From the NCBI GenBank assembly GCA_002708715.1, contig PAPB01000040.1, positions 1-46,411 on the forward strand: a DNA stretch of 46,411 nt. Reading direction: 5' to 3'. The notes under the pieces are model-generated. The model saw only the letters and a program-made list of their open reading frames with translations, was not told the DNA's origin and did no database searches. Position 1 is the stretch's first letter. Every line of letters starts with the position of its first letter. The stretch is from Fidelibacterota bacterium (GTDB lineage: Bacteria; Fidelibacterota; Marinisomatia; Marinisomatales; UBA1611). The translations under genes were made by a program, and so were the position numbers. Of this stretch, positions 26,208-33,922 are shown one piece after another.

Positions 26208-26756
26208 CTAAAGTGTGTCTCCACCCACTGGTCTATTACATGCACATAATTCATCTGTTTGCAATGCATCAAGGATTCGCAAAGTATCTTTGGGGTTTCT
26301 TCCTACATTAAGATTATTTACACTAGCATGTTGAATAACATTATGTGGGTCAACTACAAATGTTGCTCTCAAAGCGACACCTTCTTCAGATCTAATTCCT
26401 AACATATCTACTAAAGATCCAGTAGTATCAGCAAAAGACCAATGATTAAGCTCATGTAGATCTTCATGAGATCTTCTCCATGCAAGTTTACAATGCTCAT
26501 TATCTGTACTTCCACCCATCAATACAGCATCACGATCATTAAAATCATCATTTAAACGAGAGAACTCATTTATCTCGGTTGGACAAACAAAAGTGAAATC
26601 CTTTGGATAAAAATAAATTACTTTCCACTTACCTTCAAAAGAATTTTGATCAATTGTCTCAAATGCAGATCCTTTTCCATCTTCTTCATGATTCATAAAA
26701 CCTGGCTTAACTCCAACTACTGAAAAATCATCTAATTTTTCTTGCACTCCTTTCAT
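26208..26756 (-). CDS. ahpC: Peroxiredoxin AhpC, mycobacterial type
   Basis: A 182-residue 2-Cys peroxiredoxin. The peroxidatic Cys is in DFTFVCPTE (about residue 58), and the C-terminus LQTDELCACNRPVGGDTL carries the resolving Cys plus a third Cys, as in the mycobacterial AhpC that depends on AhpD. It reduces H2O2, organic peroxides and peroxynitrite. The start has a good AAGGAAA ribosome site. It lies between a small unknown gene (18-base gap) and ahpD, behind a Fur-like operator, so it is probably induced under iron limitation or oxidative stress. Confidence 0.95.
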   Translation of the reverse strand: MKGVQEKLDDFSVVGVKPGFMNHEEDGKGSAFETIDQNSFEGKWKVIYFYPKDFTFVCPTEINEFSRLNDDFNDRDAVLMGGSTDNEHCKLAWRRSHEDLHELNHWSFADTTGSLVDMLGIRSEEGVALRATFVVDPHNVIQHASVNNLNVGRNPKDTLRILDALQTDELCACNRPVGGDTL

Positions 26757-26774
26757 ATTTATTTCCTTTTATTT

Positions 26775-27074
26775 TTAGTTTTGGTAAATATCTTTTAAAT
26801 TAAATCTCTTACGCATAACTGATTGGACAGCTTGACTAAGTAGTAAAAAATGGTTTAAGGAAATCTGAATATTTAAACTATCCTTAACAAGAAGCAGTTC
26901 TACACTTTCAGTTTTACTATGTAATTTTTTACTTAAATTATTTAAATAATTATGAAAATGACGAAATTGGCAGGGTTTCATTTTCATTTTCACGTTACAA
27001 AATTCAACCCTTATTTTAGCATCGCTATTAGTCATAAAAATTGAAATAGGTTTTTCATTATATAATAGATGCAT
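26775..27074 (-). CDS. Small protein of unknown function, Fur-box-preceded, first gene before ahpCD
   Basis: 99 residues from the ATG at 27074; an upstream TTG (27077) is less likely. The sequence has two similar halves: IRVEFCNVKMKMKPCQFRHFHNYL and VELLLVKDSLNIQISLNHFLLL, each a strand-strand-helix with a similar hydrophobic pattern. No signal peptide. By eye it recalls small bacteroidete proteins of the DUF6686 kind, but I would not rely on that. It follows a promoter with a Fur-like box by about 35 bases and precedes ahpC by 18 bases, so it is probably the first gene of an iron-responsive peroxide-defence operon. Confidence 0.6.
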   Translation of the reverse strand: MHLLYNEKPISIFMTNSDAKIRVEFCNVKMKMKPCQFRHFHNYLNNLSKKLHSKTESVELLLVKDSLNIQISLNHFLLLSQAVQSVMRKRFNLKDIYQN

Positions 27075-27110
27075 CAATTACCCTTTATAGCTTTATTTTG
27101 GTTATTTAAA

Positions 27111-27140
27111 ATTATAGATATTGAGACTCATTCGCAATTA
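27111..27140 (-). promoter_or_regulatory. Fur-like operator 1 with promoter, upstream of the small gene and ahpCD
   Basis: Plus-strand 27121-27140 reads TTGAGACTCATTCGCAATTA. On the minus strand it gives TTGCGA, then 15 bases, then TATAAT (27111-27116). The box covers the -35/spacer, a standard Fur repressor position. It matches a 7-1-7 Fur pattern (TGAGACT-C-ATTCGCA) with mismatches and is nearly identical to two other boxes in this window. Confidence 0.65.
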
Positions 27141-27400
27141 AATATATTATATTTAAATAGAAATTTTATTCAATTATCTTAATTGTTCTAGCATCATAGC
27201 CAATAGTTGCAAGGCAGTATATTTTGGCCTTATCTTGGGATGAGTATATTGAAGATAATCATACCACCTTGCGTAGTTATTTATCAAAAAATTCTAGGCT
27301 AGTATTGCAAACTTATATTGCAATTTCAATTATATTAAATAATCGAAAAAAACAATTTAAGGGAGTACAAGCAAAACTAGCCTGAATTGTTATTAATTTA
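27141..27400. other. Gene-free stretch with a long-loop inverted repeat, downstream of the flavodoxin gene
   Basis: This roughly 260-base stretch carries no convincing gene. It contains an inverted repeat: AATTCTAGGCTAGT at 27290-27303 pairs with ACTAGCCTGAATT at 27376-27388, with one bulged base and a 72-base loop, plus a direct repeat ATTGCAA within the loop. It ends just downstream of the flavodoxin stop and could be part of its 3' untranslated region or a small RNA. There is no classical terminator. A start-less 61-codon open frame (27200-27385, plus strand) overlaps it. Confidence 0.4.
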
Positions 27401-27916
27401 TTAAATACCAAATTCGTCTTTAATCAATTCCGCCCATATAATTAATCGTTCTTCTGTTAATTCCTCTTCATTATCATTATCCAAACCTAATCCAAGAAAC
27501 TCATCTCCATCTAAAGCAACTGAATTATCAAATTCATAGCCCTCTGTTGGCCAACGACCTATTAATTTTCCTCCATTTTCCATAAAGGGTTTGCCTAATA
27601 ATCCTATTGCATCTAAAAAATTATCTGCGTATCCAACTTGATCACCACATCCAAAAAATGCAGCGGTAATTCCACTAAAATCTAATTCTTTATATTTTTC
27701 AAAAATGAAATCCCAATCATCTTGCAATTCTCCAATATGCCAAGTTGGACATCCAATAATTAATTTTTTATACTCAAGCATTTTGCTTGGATCAGTATCC
27801 GCAATATTGTACTCATCCATTTCAACACCTTCAGACTCCATATACTCTTTAAGAAATCCCGCAGCTTCTTCTTGGTTTCCAGTATTACTTCCCCAGAACA
27901 TTCCGATTTTATCCAT
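27401..27916 (-). CDS. fldA: Flavodoxin
   Basis: A 171-residue long-chain flavodoxin. The FMN phosphate loop is WGSNTGNQEE (about 8-17). Flavin-stacking regions are PTWHIGELQDDWD (about 55-67) and GCGDQVGYADNFLDAIG (about 89-105), with the extra long-chain loop near residues 120-145. It replaces ferredoxin as a low-potential carrier when iron is scarce. The ATG has an AAGGGAAG ribosome site. A Fur-like box lies about 45 bases upstream, matching the iron-sparing role. Confidence 0.95.
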   Translation of the reverse strand: MDKIGMFWGSNTGNQEEAAGFLKEYMESEGVEMDEYNIADTDPSKMLEYKKLIIGCPTWHIGELQDDWDFIFEKYKELDFSGITAAFFGCGDQVGYADNFLDAIGLLGKPFMENGGKLIGRWPTEGYEFDNSVALDGDEFLGLGLDNDNEEELTEERLIIWAELIKDEFGI

Positions 27917-27960
27917 TTACTTCCCTTTTTATTAAAATTTCGATGGTAAAAATATGGATA

Positions 27961-27980
27961 ATGAGACTCATTCGCAATTA
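27961..27980 (-). promoter_or_regulatory. Fur-like operator 2, upstream of flavodoxin
   Basis: ATGAGACTCATTCGCAATTA (plus strand) is identical to operator 1 over 19 of 20 bases, and preceding GATA is shared too. On the minus strand TTGCGA is followed after 15 bases by CATATT, a plausible -35/-10 pair. The flavodoxin ATG at 27916 is 44 bases downstream. Confidence 0.7.
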
Positions 27981-28042
27981 GTATCTGTAAAATTTATCAA
28001 AAATTATATTTGAATAAATAATCTTATCAATAGAGAATTATT

Positions 28043-29035
28043 TTACTTTAAATATTCCAATAATGAAGGGGTAAAATATGTTATGATACCATCAGCGCCC
28101 GCTCTTTTAAAGCTAATAATACTTTCTAAGATAATATCTAAATTGTCAATCCTATTAGACGCTGATAATATCATTGAATATTCTCCTGATACCTGGTAAG
28201 CAAATGTTGGTACCTTAAATTCTTGTTTAGCTCTTAAGATTATATCAAGATATGGCATGCCTGGTTTTATTATGATCATATCAGCGCCTTCACCAATATC
28301 TAATGCAATTTCATGCATTGCCTCATCCCCATTCATATAATTCATTTGATATGTCATTTTATCATTGACACCAGTTAATTGCTCAGATTTAACTGCATCT
28401 CTAAATGGCCCATAAAATGAAGAAGCGTATTTTGCTGCGTATGACATTATCACAGTATTTTTCATTCTATTTTCGTCGAGTGCTTGTCTTATTATTCCGA
28501 CTCTACCATCCATCATATCTGATGGCGCTAAAATATCGCAACCAGCTTCAGAAAAAACTAATGCCTGTTGTTTTAATACTGACAGAGTTTTATCATTTAC
28601 TATTTCATCTTCAATCATTATTCCATCGTGACCGTGTGTTGTATAAGGGTCTAATGCAATATCCGCTATTACACCTAATTCCGGATAATAAGTTTTTATT
28701 GTTTGAATTGCTCTACAGATTAGATTATTTGGATCATAAGCGTTTGTACCTCCTTCGTCCTTCAAAGCTGAATCAACTTGTGGAAATAATGCGATTGCCT
28801 GAAGACCATACTCTACTAATTGCTCTAATTCTTTTACCAACCTATCAATTGAAAATCGGTATACGTTAGGCATTGATTTAATTTTTTGATGCTCATTATT
28901 TCCCTCAACCAAAAATACAGGCCAAATTAAATCATTGGCTGAAATTGAATTCTCTGATACTAAATTTCGTAAAAACGATTTCATTCTTAAACGTCTCATT
29001 CTAGATGAGGGAAAAGTTTTTAACCCATAATTCAT
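28043..29035 (-). CDS. hemB: Delta-aminolevulinic acid dehydratase (porphobilinogen synthase), non-zinc type
   Basis: A 330-residue HemB condensing two 5-aminolevulinate molecules to porphobilinogen. Both active-site Lys are visible: SYAAKYASSFYGPF (about 200) and MIIIKPGMPYLD (about 255). The metal loop reads ALDPYTTHGHDG (about 130), so all three zinc Cys of the E. coli form (CFCEYTSHGHCG) are replaced by Ala, Asp and Asp, as in the magnesium-type Pseudomonas enzyme. N-terminal RMRRLR is the typical HemB start. It is the last gene of the minus-strand heme operon, 10 bases after hemJ. Confidence 0.97.
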   Translation of the reverse strand: MNYGLKTFPSSRMRRLRMKSFLRNLVSENSISANDLIWPVFLVEGNNEHQKIKSMPNVYRFSIDRLVKELEQLVEYGLQAIALFPQVDSALKDEGGTNAYDPNNLICRAIQTIKTYYPELGVIADIALDPYTTHGHDGIMIEDEIVNDKTLSVLKQQALVFSEAGCDILAPSDMMDGRVGIIRQALDENRMKNTVIMSYAAKYASSFYGPFRDAVKSEQLTGVNDKMTYQMNYMNGDEAMHEIALDIGEGADMIIIKPGMPYLDIILRAKQEFKVPTFAYQVSGEYSMILSASNRIDNLDIILESIISFKRAGADGIITYFTPSLLEYLK

Positions 29036-29045
29036 ACTGCTATCC

Positions 29046-29477
29046 TTAAAAATTTATTTCTGGTTTTATAATTACAAAAAATAATATGACAAACATAATC
29101 AAAAAAGGAATCTCATTTATTATTCTAAAAAATTTAGATGTTTTTTCATTTTTGTTTTGAGCAAAACCTGCTAAATACCTCCCTAGATTGACATGGTAAA
29201 AAGTTAATAATAGAACAAATATAAATTTTATCACTAACCAACCATAAATACCTAAAATGTGCGCCATGTATAAACCGCTAAGCCATACAAGGATCGCAGA
29301 AGGGTAGCCAATATAATAATATAATCTTTTTTCCATCTTTTTAAAAAGATCAGATGTCTCACCAAATTCAACAGTCGCATGATATACAAAAATCCTTGGT
29401 AGATATAATAATACAGCCATCCATGCTACCACAAAGGCAACATGAATAATTTTTATCCATAAATAAATATTACCCAT
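29046..29477 (-). CDS. hemJ: Protoporphyrinogen IX oxidase HemJ
   Basis: A 143-residue membrane protein with four hydrophobic segments. Near the N-terminus KIIHVAFVVAWMAVLLYLPR holds the conserved His and the Trp/Leu/Pro/Arg pattern of the HemJ (UPF0093) family, followed by VYH. It oxidises protoporphyrinogen IX to protoporphyrin IX in the inner membrane; neither HemG nor HemY is present in the window. It is 3 bases after the hemF stop and 10 bases before hemB, which fixes its identity well. Confidence 0.92.
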   Translation of the reverse strand: MGNIYLWIKIIHVAFVVAWMAVLLYLPRIFVYHATVEFGETSDLFKKMEKRLYYYIGYPSAILVWLSGLYMAHILGIYGWLVIKFIFVLLLTFYHVNLGRYLAGFAQNKNEKTSKFFRIINEIPFLIMFVILFFVIIKPEINF

Positions 29478-29480
29478 CTA

Positions 29481-30278
29481 TCATTCCCACGCTGCAAGAG
29501 GCGGAAGAGACATCAGAATTGCATCTGTATTCCCTCCTGTTTCAAGACCAAATTTCGTGCCGCGATCATATAGCAAATTAAACTCAATATATCTTCCTCT
29601 TTTAATAAGCTGAAGCTCTCTATCTTTATTAGTCCAATTTTTGTCTTTATTTAAGGTTATAATTTTATCTACATACGTATGAAAAAAACTTCCTACTTCT
29701 CGAACAAAGAGAAAATCATTTTCAAAATTGTCATTATTTAGATAATCAAAAAATATACCACCTATACCTCTAGGCTCTTTTCTATGTTTAAGATAAAAAT
29801 ATTCATCACACCATTTTTTATATTGAGGATAATAACTCTTGTCATGTCTATCACACATAGATTTAAGATCTTTATGAAAATCTTTTTTCTCAACTTCAAA
29901 CTCAAGGCAAGGAGTTATATCCATACCACCACCAAACCAATTCTTTTGAGTCACTAGATATCTTGTATTAAAATGCATAGAAGGAATATTAGGGTTTACT
30001 GGATGTAACACCACGCTGATTCCTGTAGCCCAATAACGTGGGTCTTCCTTAGAACCAGGAATACGTTGTTGCATTTTTTCAGAAAATTTTCCAGAAACCG
30101 TTGAAATATTCACTCCACCTTTTTCAATGATATTACCTTTCATTATACTCATCATACCACCACCACGACCCGAGTGCTTCCAATGCTTTTTCTCAAACTT
30201 AGAGCCATCATGCTGCTCTATTGTAGCGACAAGACGATTTCTTAATTCTTCAAACCAATCTTTTGCTCTATCTTTCAA
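29481..30278 (-). CDS. hemF: Oxygen-dependent coproporphyrinogen III oxidase
   Basis: A 265-residue HemF. Hallmarks: SGRGGGMM (about 36-43), HFNTRYL, WFGGGMDITPCLE (about 113-125), KEPRGIGGIFFDYLN (about 165-180), and the C-terminal EFNLLYDRGTKFGLETGGNT with SLPPLAAWE. It needs O2, so the organism makes heme aerobically. The start is TTG at 30278, one base after the hemH stop; it is the only start consistent with the family N-terminus. Slightly shorter than E. coli HemF (299). Confidence 0.95.
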   Translation of the reverse strand: MKDRAKDWFEELRNRLVATIEQHDGSKFEKKHWKHSGRGGGMMSIMKGNIIEKGGVNISTVSGKFSEKMQQRIPGSKEDPRYWATGISVVLHPVNPNIPSMHFNTRYLVTQKNWFGGGMDITPCLEFEVEKKDFHKDLKSMCDRHDKSYYPQYKKWCDEYFYLKHRKEPRGIGGIFFDYLNNDNFENDFLFVREVGSFFHTYVDKIITLNKDKNWTNKDRELQLIKRGRYIEFNLLYDRGTKFGLETGGNTDAILMSLPPLAAWE

Positions 30279-30279
30279 C

Positions 30280-31275
30280 CTACCAACCTTTAATATTCTC
30301 GTTGATCATTGAATGCAACATACTTATCTGATCTTCGTTACTATTTAAACAAGGTATATAGACTAATTTTTCACCACCATTTTGTTTAAACAGATCATTG
30401 TATTGAATTTGAATTTCTTCAAGAGTCTCCAAGCAATCCACACTAAATCCAGGAGAGACAACATGTAAAGTCTTAATTCCATTTTTTGCATAATTAATTA
30501 TCTTTTCATCAATATATGGCTTTAGCCATTCCTCACGCCCGAATCTTGATTGAAATGCTAGACTATATTTTTCTTTATCGATTCTTAGATTTTCAGCAAT
30601 TAATCTTGCCGTTTTATGGCAAAAACAATAATATGGGTCGCCTTCTTTTAAATATCTAAATGGCATACCATGAAAACTAAAAATTATCATCTCTATATCA
30701 GTAATATTTGGGATTGAACTATTTATAGAATTTTGAATACCCTTAATGTAATCGTCTCGATCATGATAACCATTAACAAAACGAACACTTGGGATCCAAG
30801 GCCATTTTCTTAAGACACGAGCTATTTCATCAAAAGTACTCGAAGAAGTTGGGGATCCTGCTTGAGGATATAAAGGAATCGTCAAAATTTTCATTACATT
30901 ATTTTTTTTAAAATTTTCTAAGGCACTTTCTAGAGAAGGATTCCCATACCTCATTCCTAATTCAATTTGTAGATTATTATGATTTAATTTTGATTTTAGC
31001 TTATTTATGATAGCAGTCATATGTACCATAAGAGGAGAACCATTTTGAGTCCATATTTTTTTATATAACTTCGCAGATCTTTTGGGCCTGATATTTAATA
31101 TTATCCCATGGAGAATTATATACCAAAGAAACCGATTGTAATCTACAACTCTCTTATCAGATAAAAACTCCTTGAGATATCTTCTTAAACTACCCTTATT
31201 AGGACTGTCAGGTGTACCAAGATTTGTAACCAAGACCCCTATTTTACTCGAATAATCTGGATCAAAACCTTCCAT
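30280..31275 (-). CDS. hemH: Ferrochelatase
   Basis: A 331-residue ferrochelatase inserting Fe2+ into protoporphyrin IX. LVTNLGTPDSP at the N-terminus, the catalytic His in FSFHGMPFRYLKEGDPY (about 191-207), FQSRFGREEWLKPY (about 235-248) and the distal SPGFSVDCLETLEEI with the conserved Glu are all present. It is separated from hemE by 9 bases and from hemF by one base. Protoheme via protoporphyrin is therefore the end product, not the coproporphyrin route. Confidence 0.97.
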   Translation of the reverse strand: MEGFDPDYSSKIGVLVTNLGTPDSPNKGSLRRYLKEFLSDKRVVDYNRFLWYIILHGIILNIRPKRSAKLYKKIWTQNGSPLMVHMTAIINKLKSKLNHNNLQIELGMRYGNPSLESALENFKKNNVMKILTIPLYPQAGSPTSSSTFDEIARVLRKWPWIPSVRFVNGYHDRDDYIKGIQNSINSSIPNITDIEMIIFSFHGMPFRYLKEGDPYYCFCHKTARLIAENLRIDKEKYSLAFQSRFGREEWLKPYIDEKIINYAKNGIKTLHVVSPGFSVDCLETLEEIQIQYNDLFKQNGGEKLVYIPCLNSNEDQISMLHSMINENIKGW

Positions 31276-31284
31276 ATAACTTCT

Positions 31285-32307
31285 TTAAGAAAAAATTCTT
31301 CGAATTTCACCAATAAAATGTTGAACATTTTGCTCTGGAGTTTTTGGTAACACACCATGACTAAGGCTACATAACCAGCCTCTTTTATCATTGTCACTTA
31401 ATTGCTTAATATTATCAACAAATTTTTCAAAATCAATTAAATAACTACTATGTTCTTTTAATAAAGATTGTGGAGAGAAATTCCCCTGAACAAAAAAGTT
31501 CTTTTCTTCTTTAATAAACTTTTTAAAACCATTTTCACCAGGATAAACAACTCCAGCTAATTTATAATCTGATAAGTCTTTAATATTTTGTTGATAAAAG
31601 TTTTTATTTTTTGAGAAATAAGCTAATTTTTTACTGAATTCTAAAAACAGTTCAGTTTTCATTTTCTGCATGTAAACATCTAGATAGTAAGGACTCTCCA
31701 ATTGCATGCTATTTGTATCAAAAACATATACTATCTCAGCCCCTGCATCTAATTGCATTTGAATATTTTTTCTTAAGATAGGAAATAAAACATCATACAA
31801 TAACTTTTCAATAAAAATACCAGCTTTAATAGGGTTGATAGACTGTTCATTTTTAATATTCATTCCATAAGATAAAATAGTCCAAGGTCCTCCTACAAAG
31901 CCAACGAGGCTTTTATTATTTGCTAAAGCCATCCTGGTTAATTCTAATGCTCTAGGTTGAAAAGCTAATTTTTCTTCTACATATGCATCGCTTACTTTGA
32001 TATCTACGTCGTTCATACCTAAATAATTTTCAAAAGTAGGTCCAGGATTATAACTTAGTTTTAATCCCAGGATCTCAAGTGGAAATAGAATATCACTAAA
32101 TAAAATTGCAATATCATAATCGAAATCAGTCATCGGACCACAAGCCACCTGAGCAGCAAGCTCTGGGTTTTTACATAATTCTTCAAATGTATACTTCTTT
32201 CTAAGATTTTGATAATGGGAATGGTATCTACCTGCTTGACGCATGAACCAAATAGGTGGAGTCGGTTGTGGTATCCCTTTCAATACGTTCTCAAATCGCT
32301 TATTCAT
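31285..32307 (-). CDS. hemE: Uroporphyrinogen decarboxylase
   Basis: A 340-residue HemE. The N-terminal signature PIWFMRQAGRYHSHY (about 18-32) contains the substrate-binding Arg pair. ILFSDILFPLEILGL holds the catalytic Asp (about 72), and GFVGGPWTILSYG (about 137-149) and SHGVLPKTP (about 317-325) are typical. It decarboxylates uroporphyrinogen III to coproporphyrinogen III. It overlaps the hemCD gene by 8 bases, so translation is likely coupled. Confidence 0.97.
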   Translation of the reverse strand: MNKRFENVLKGIPQPTPPIWFMRQAGRYHSHYQNLRKKYTFEELCKNPELAAQVACGPMTDFDYDIAILFSDILFPLEILGLKLSYNPGPTFENYLGMNDVDIKVSDAYVEEKLAFQPRALELTRMALANNKSLVGFVGGPWTILSYGMNIKNEQSINPIKAGIFIEKLLYDVLFPILRKNIQMQLDAGAEIVYVFDTNSMQLESPYYLDVYMQKMKTELFLEFSKKLAYFSKNKNFYQQNIKDLSDYKLAGVVYPGENGFKKFIKEEKNFFVQGNFSPQSLLKEHSSYLIDFEKFVDNIKQLSDNDKRGWLCSLSHGVLPKTPEQNVQHFIGEIRRIFS

Positions 32308-33826
32308 TATAATCCTCTATTTTATAATATGACAACCAATGCTCATAAGATAAAAAACATTTTAAATTAGATGGATTTGGCACTTTAGTTTTTAGGTAAT
32401 CATATGTTTTTCCAAAGCCACTACTATGACTCGCATTAATAATTTCAGGATAATATTCTAAAACTGTGTCAAATTGTAATGGACTCATCCAATAAAAATA
32501 TTTCTTGTCCTTAAATCTGATACCCTTAATTGTCTCTTCATTAGTTTCTAATGAATAAGTCGATATCAATTTATAGTCTTTTGTGAAAGCTTTTGAATGA
32601 CTTAGCTTGTAATGTGGAGTATTATTAGGTATAAAATTTTTAATAGCTTTAGCACTAGAATCCCCAAGGCTATCGCTAGTTCCATTAATCCAATATCCCA
32701 TCTTTGATGCATGTTTCCAACATTTCAAACCGCTCGTCCAGAAATAATTATCTTCTCTCATTCTACTTTTTTTATCAATTACATTTTTTCTGCTAAAATA
32801 GATAAAACTATTCTTTAAACGCTTAAATTTATGATCTACTTCAATTTTATTACGATAAAATAAATTACTATCCTTTTTTGATGGATAGATTAATTGTTCA
32901 GATATATTTCCAATATCTTTATCTTTTTGATAACTTAATAAATCATATTTTTTTATATCAATACCTTGTTCTGTTTGCCCTACCATTGAGCATATATCAT
33001 GTCCTTTTTCAGACCATATGGATATCCCTATTTTTTGTTGACACCCTCCTCCATACTTGCTCAAAATAATTTTTTCTTGATTTACTTTTTCAAAGACATC
33101 CTTATTATTGATATTTTTTACAATTTTTTTAATATCATTTCTATCTTTTCTCGCCTCTATTGCTATTGCGCCCTGACCTGGGGCAGTTGGGAAAATTGAT
33201 AATGGCAAAATAAGCCACTTATTATTACTAATCACTTGGTAAATAAAATCTTTTGATTCACTATCACTAGACTCAAGGATTCTATCGATAGCAACCTTAG
33301 CCATCACAATCCCATCAGAATTACCTTGAATAAATTTTTTCAAACGAGTCTCTATATTTCCCCGTACCTCTAAAAATGTTAGATTATCAAACTTGAACGG
33401 TACAAGGCTAGATAAAACTTTATCTAAATTATACATCCTCCTTGGAGATGACGATAGTATCTGCATGTTTTTTATTCTCTTAGAATGCGCAGTTTCTCGC
33501 TTAATAATTAATACATCACGCATGTCTCCCCTATCTACAGTGCCAATTATTTCTGTTTTTTCTGAAGGTTCCACAGGTAAATCTTTCCAGGAATGTACTG
33601 CAATATCATATTGGCCATTAATAATTTTATCACTTATATCTTTTGTAAACAGTCCTATACTACTCGTTTGTGCAAGACTCATCGTACTATCTCTATCAGC
33701 AGTAGTAGTCGTAGAATGATACTCGATAGATAAATCAGGATATTTATTTGCTAAAATAGTCCCAATATTTCTAGCTTGAATTTTTGCTAGCATACTTGCT
33801 CTAGATACAATTTTTATTTTATGCAA
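32300..33826 (-). CDS. HemC-HemD fusion: porphobilinogen deaminase with a C-terminal uroporphyrinogen-III synthase-like domain
   Basis: 508 residues. Residues 1 to about 295 are porphobilinogen deaminase: VSRASMLAKIQA, the catalytic Asp in HSWKDLP (about 83), SSSPRRMYNL, APGQGAIAIEAR, and the cofactor Cys in GGGCQQKIG (about 262). The remaining 210 residues contain YFWTSGLKCW, YFYWMSPLQFDTVLEYYP and a closing SSGFGKTYDYL, which follow the FTSxxAV / aT...TAxxL pattern of HemD but are very divergent. The start is a TTG at 33826; no ATG fits. No other hemD lies in the heme island. It is the first gene of the operon, back to back with hemA. Confidence 0.85.
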   Translation of the reverse strand: MHKIKIVSRASMLAKIQARNIGTILANKYPDLSIEYHSTTTTADRDSTMSLAQTSSIGLFTKDISDKIINGQYDIAVHSWKDLPVEPSEKTEIIGTVDRGDMRDVLIIKRETAHSKRIKNMQILSSSPRRMYNLDKVLSSLVPFKFDNLTFLEVRGNIETRLKKFIQGNSDGIVMAKVAIDRILESSDSESKDFIYQVISNNKWLILPLSIFPTAPGQGAIAIEARKDRNDIKKIVKNINNKDVFEKVNQEKIILSKYGGGCQQKIGISIWSEKGHDICSMVGQTEQGIDIKKYDLLSYQKDKDIGNISEQLIYPSKKDSNLFYRNKIEVDHKFKRLKNSFIYFSRKNVIDKKSRMREDNYFWTSGLKCWKHASKMGYWINGTSDSLGDSSAKAIKNFIPNNTPHYKLSHSKAFTKDYKLISTYSLETNEETIKGIRFKDKKYFYWMSPLQFDTVLEYYPEIINASHSSGFGKTYDYLKTKVPNPSNLKCFLSYEHWLSYYKIEDYNE

Positions 33827-33922
33827 TTTTTTGATGTTCTATTTGTTTAAACTGACGTTATATTCGTATTTTCGACCGCCGATTCTAATTATAATTTTTT
33901 GGGATCTAAAACATAAAATATT
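33827..33922. promoter_or_regulatory. Divergent promoter region of the heme operon and hemA
   Basis: Only 96 bases separate the starts of hemCD (minus) and the aminolevulinate synthase gene (plus), so both promoters must lie here or overlap. I do not see the Fur-like box of the other iron genes, nor an FNR-type palindrome. A GC-richer block GACCGCCGATTC near 33872 stands out but is not palindromic. Confidence 0.4.

Noticed and set aside
27200-27385. Plus-strand 61-codon open frame in the gap between the ahpCD unit and flavodoxin
   Set aside because: It has no ATG or convincing ribosome site, follows a stop directly, and overlaps the inverted repeat; its composition looks partly protein-like, but length alone is not significant in this region.
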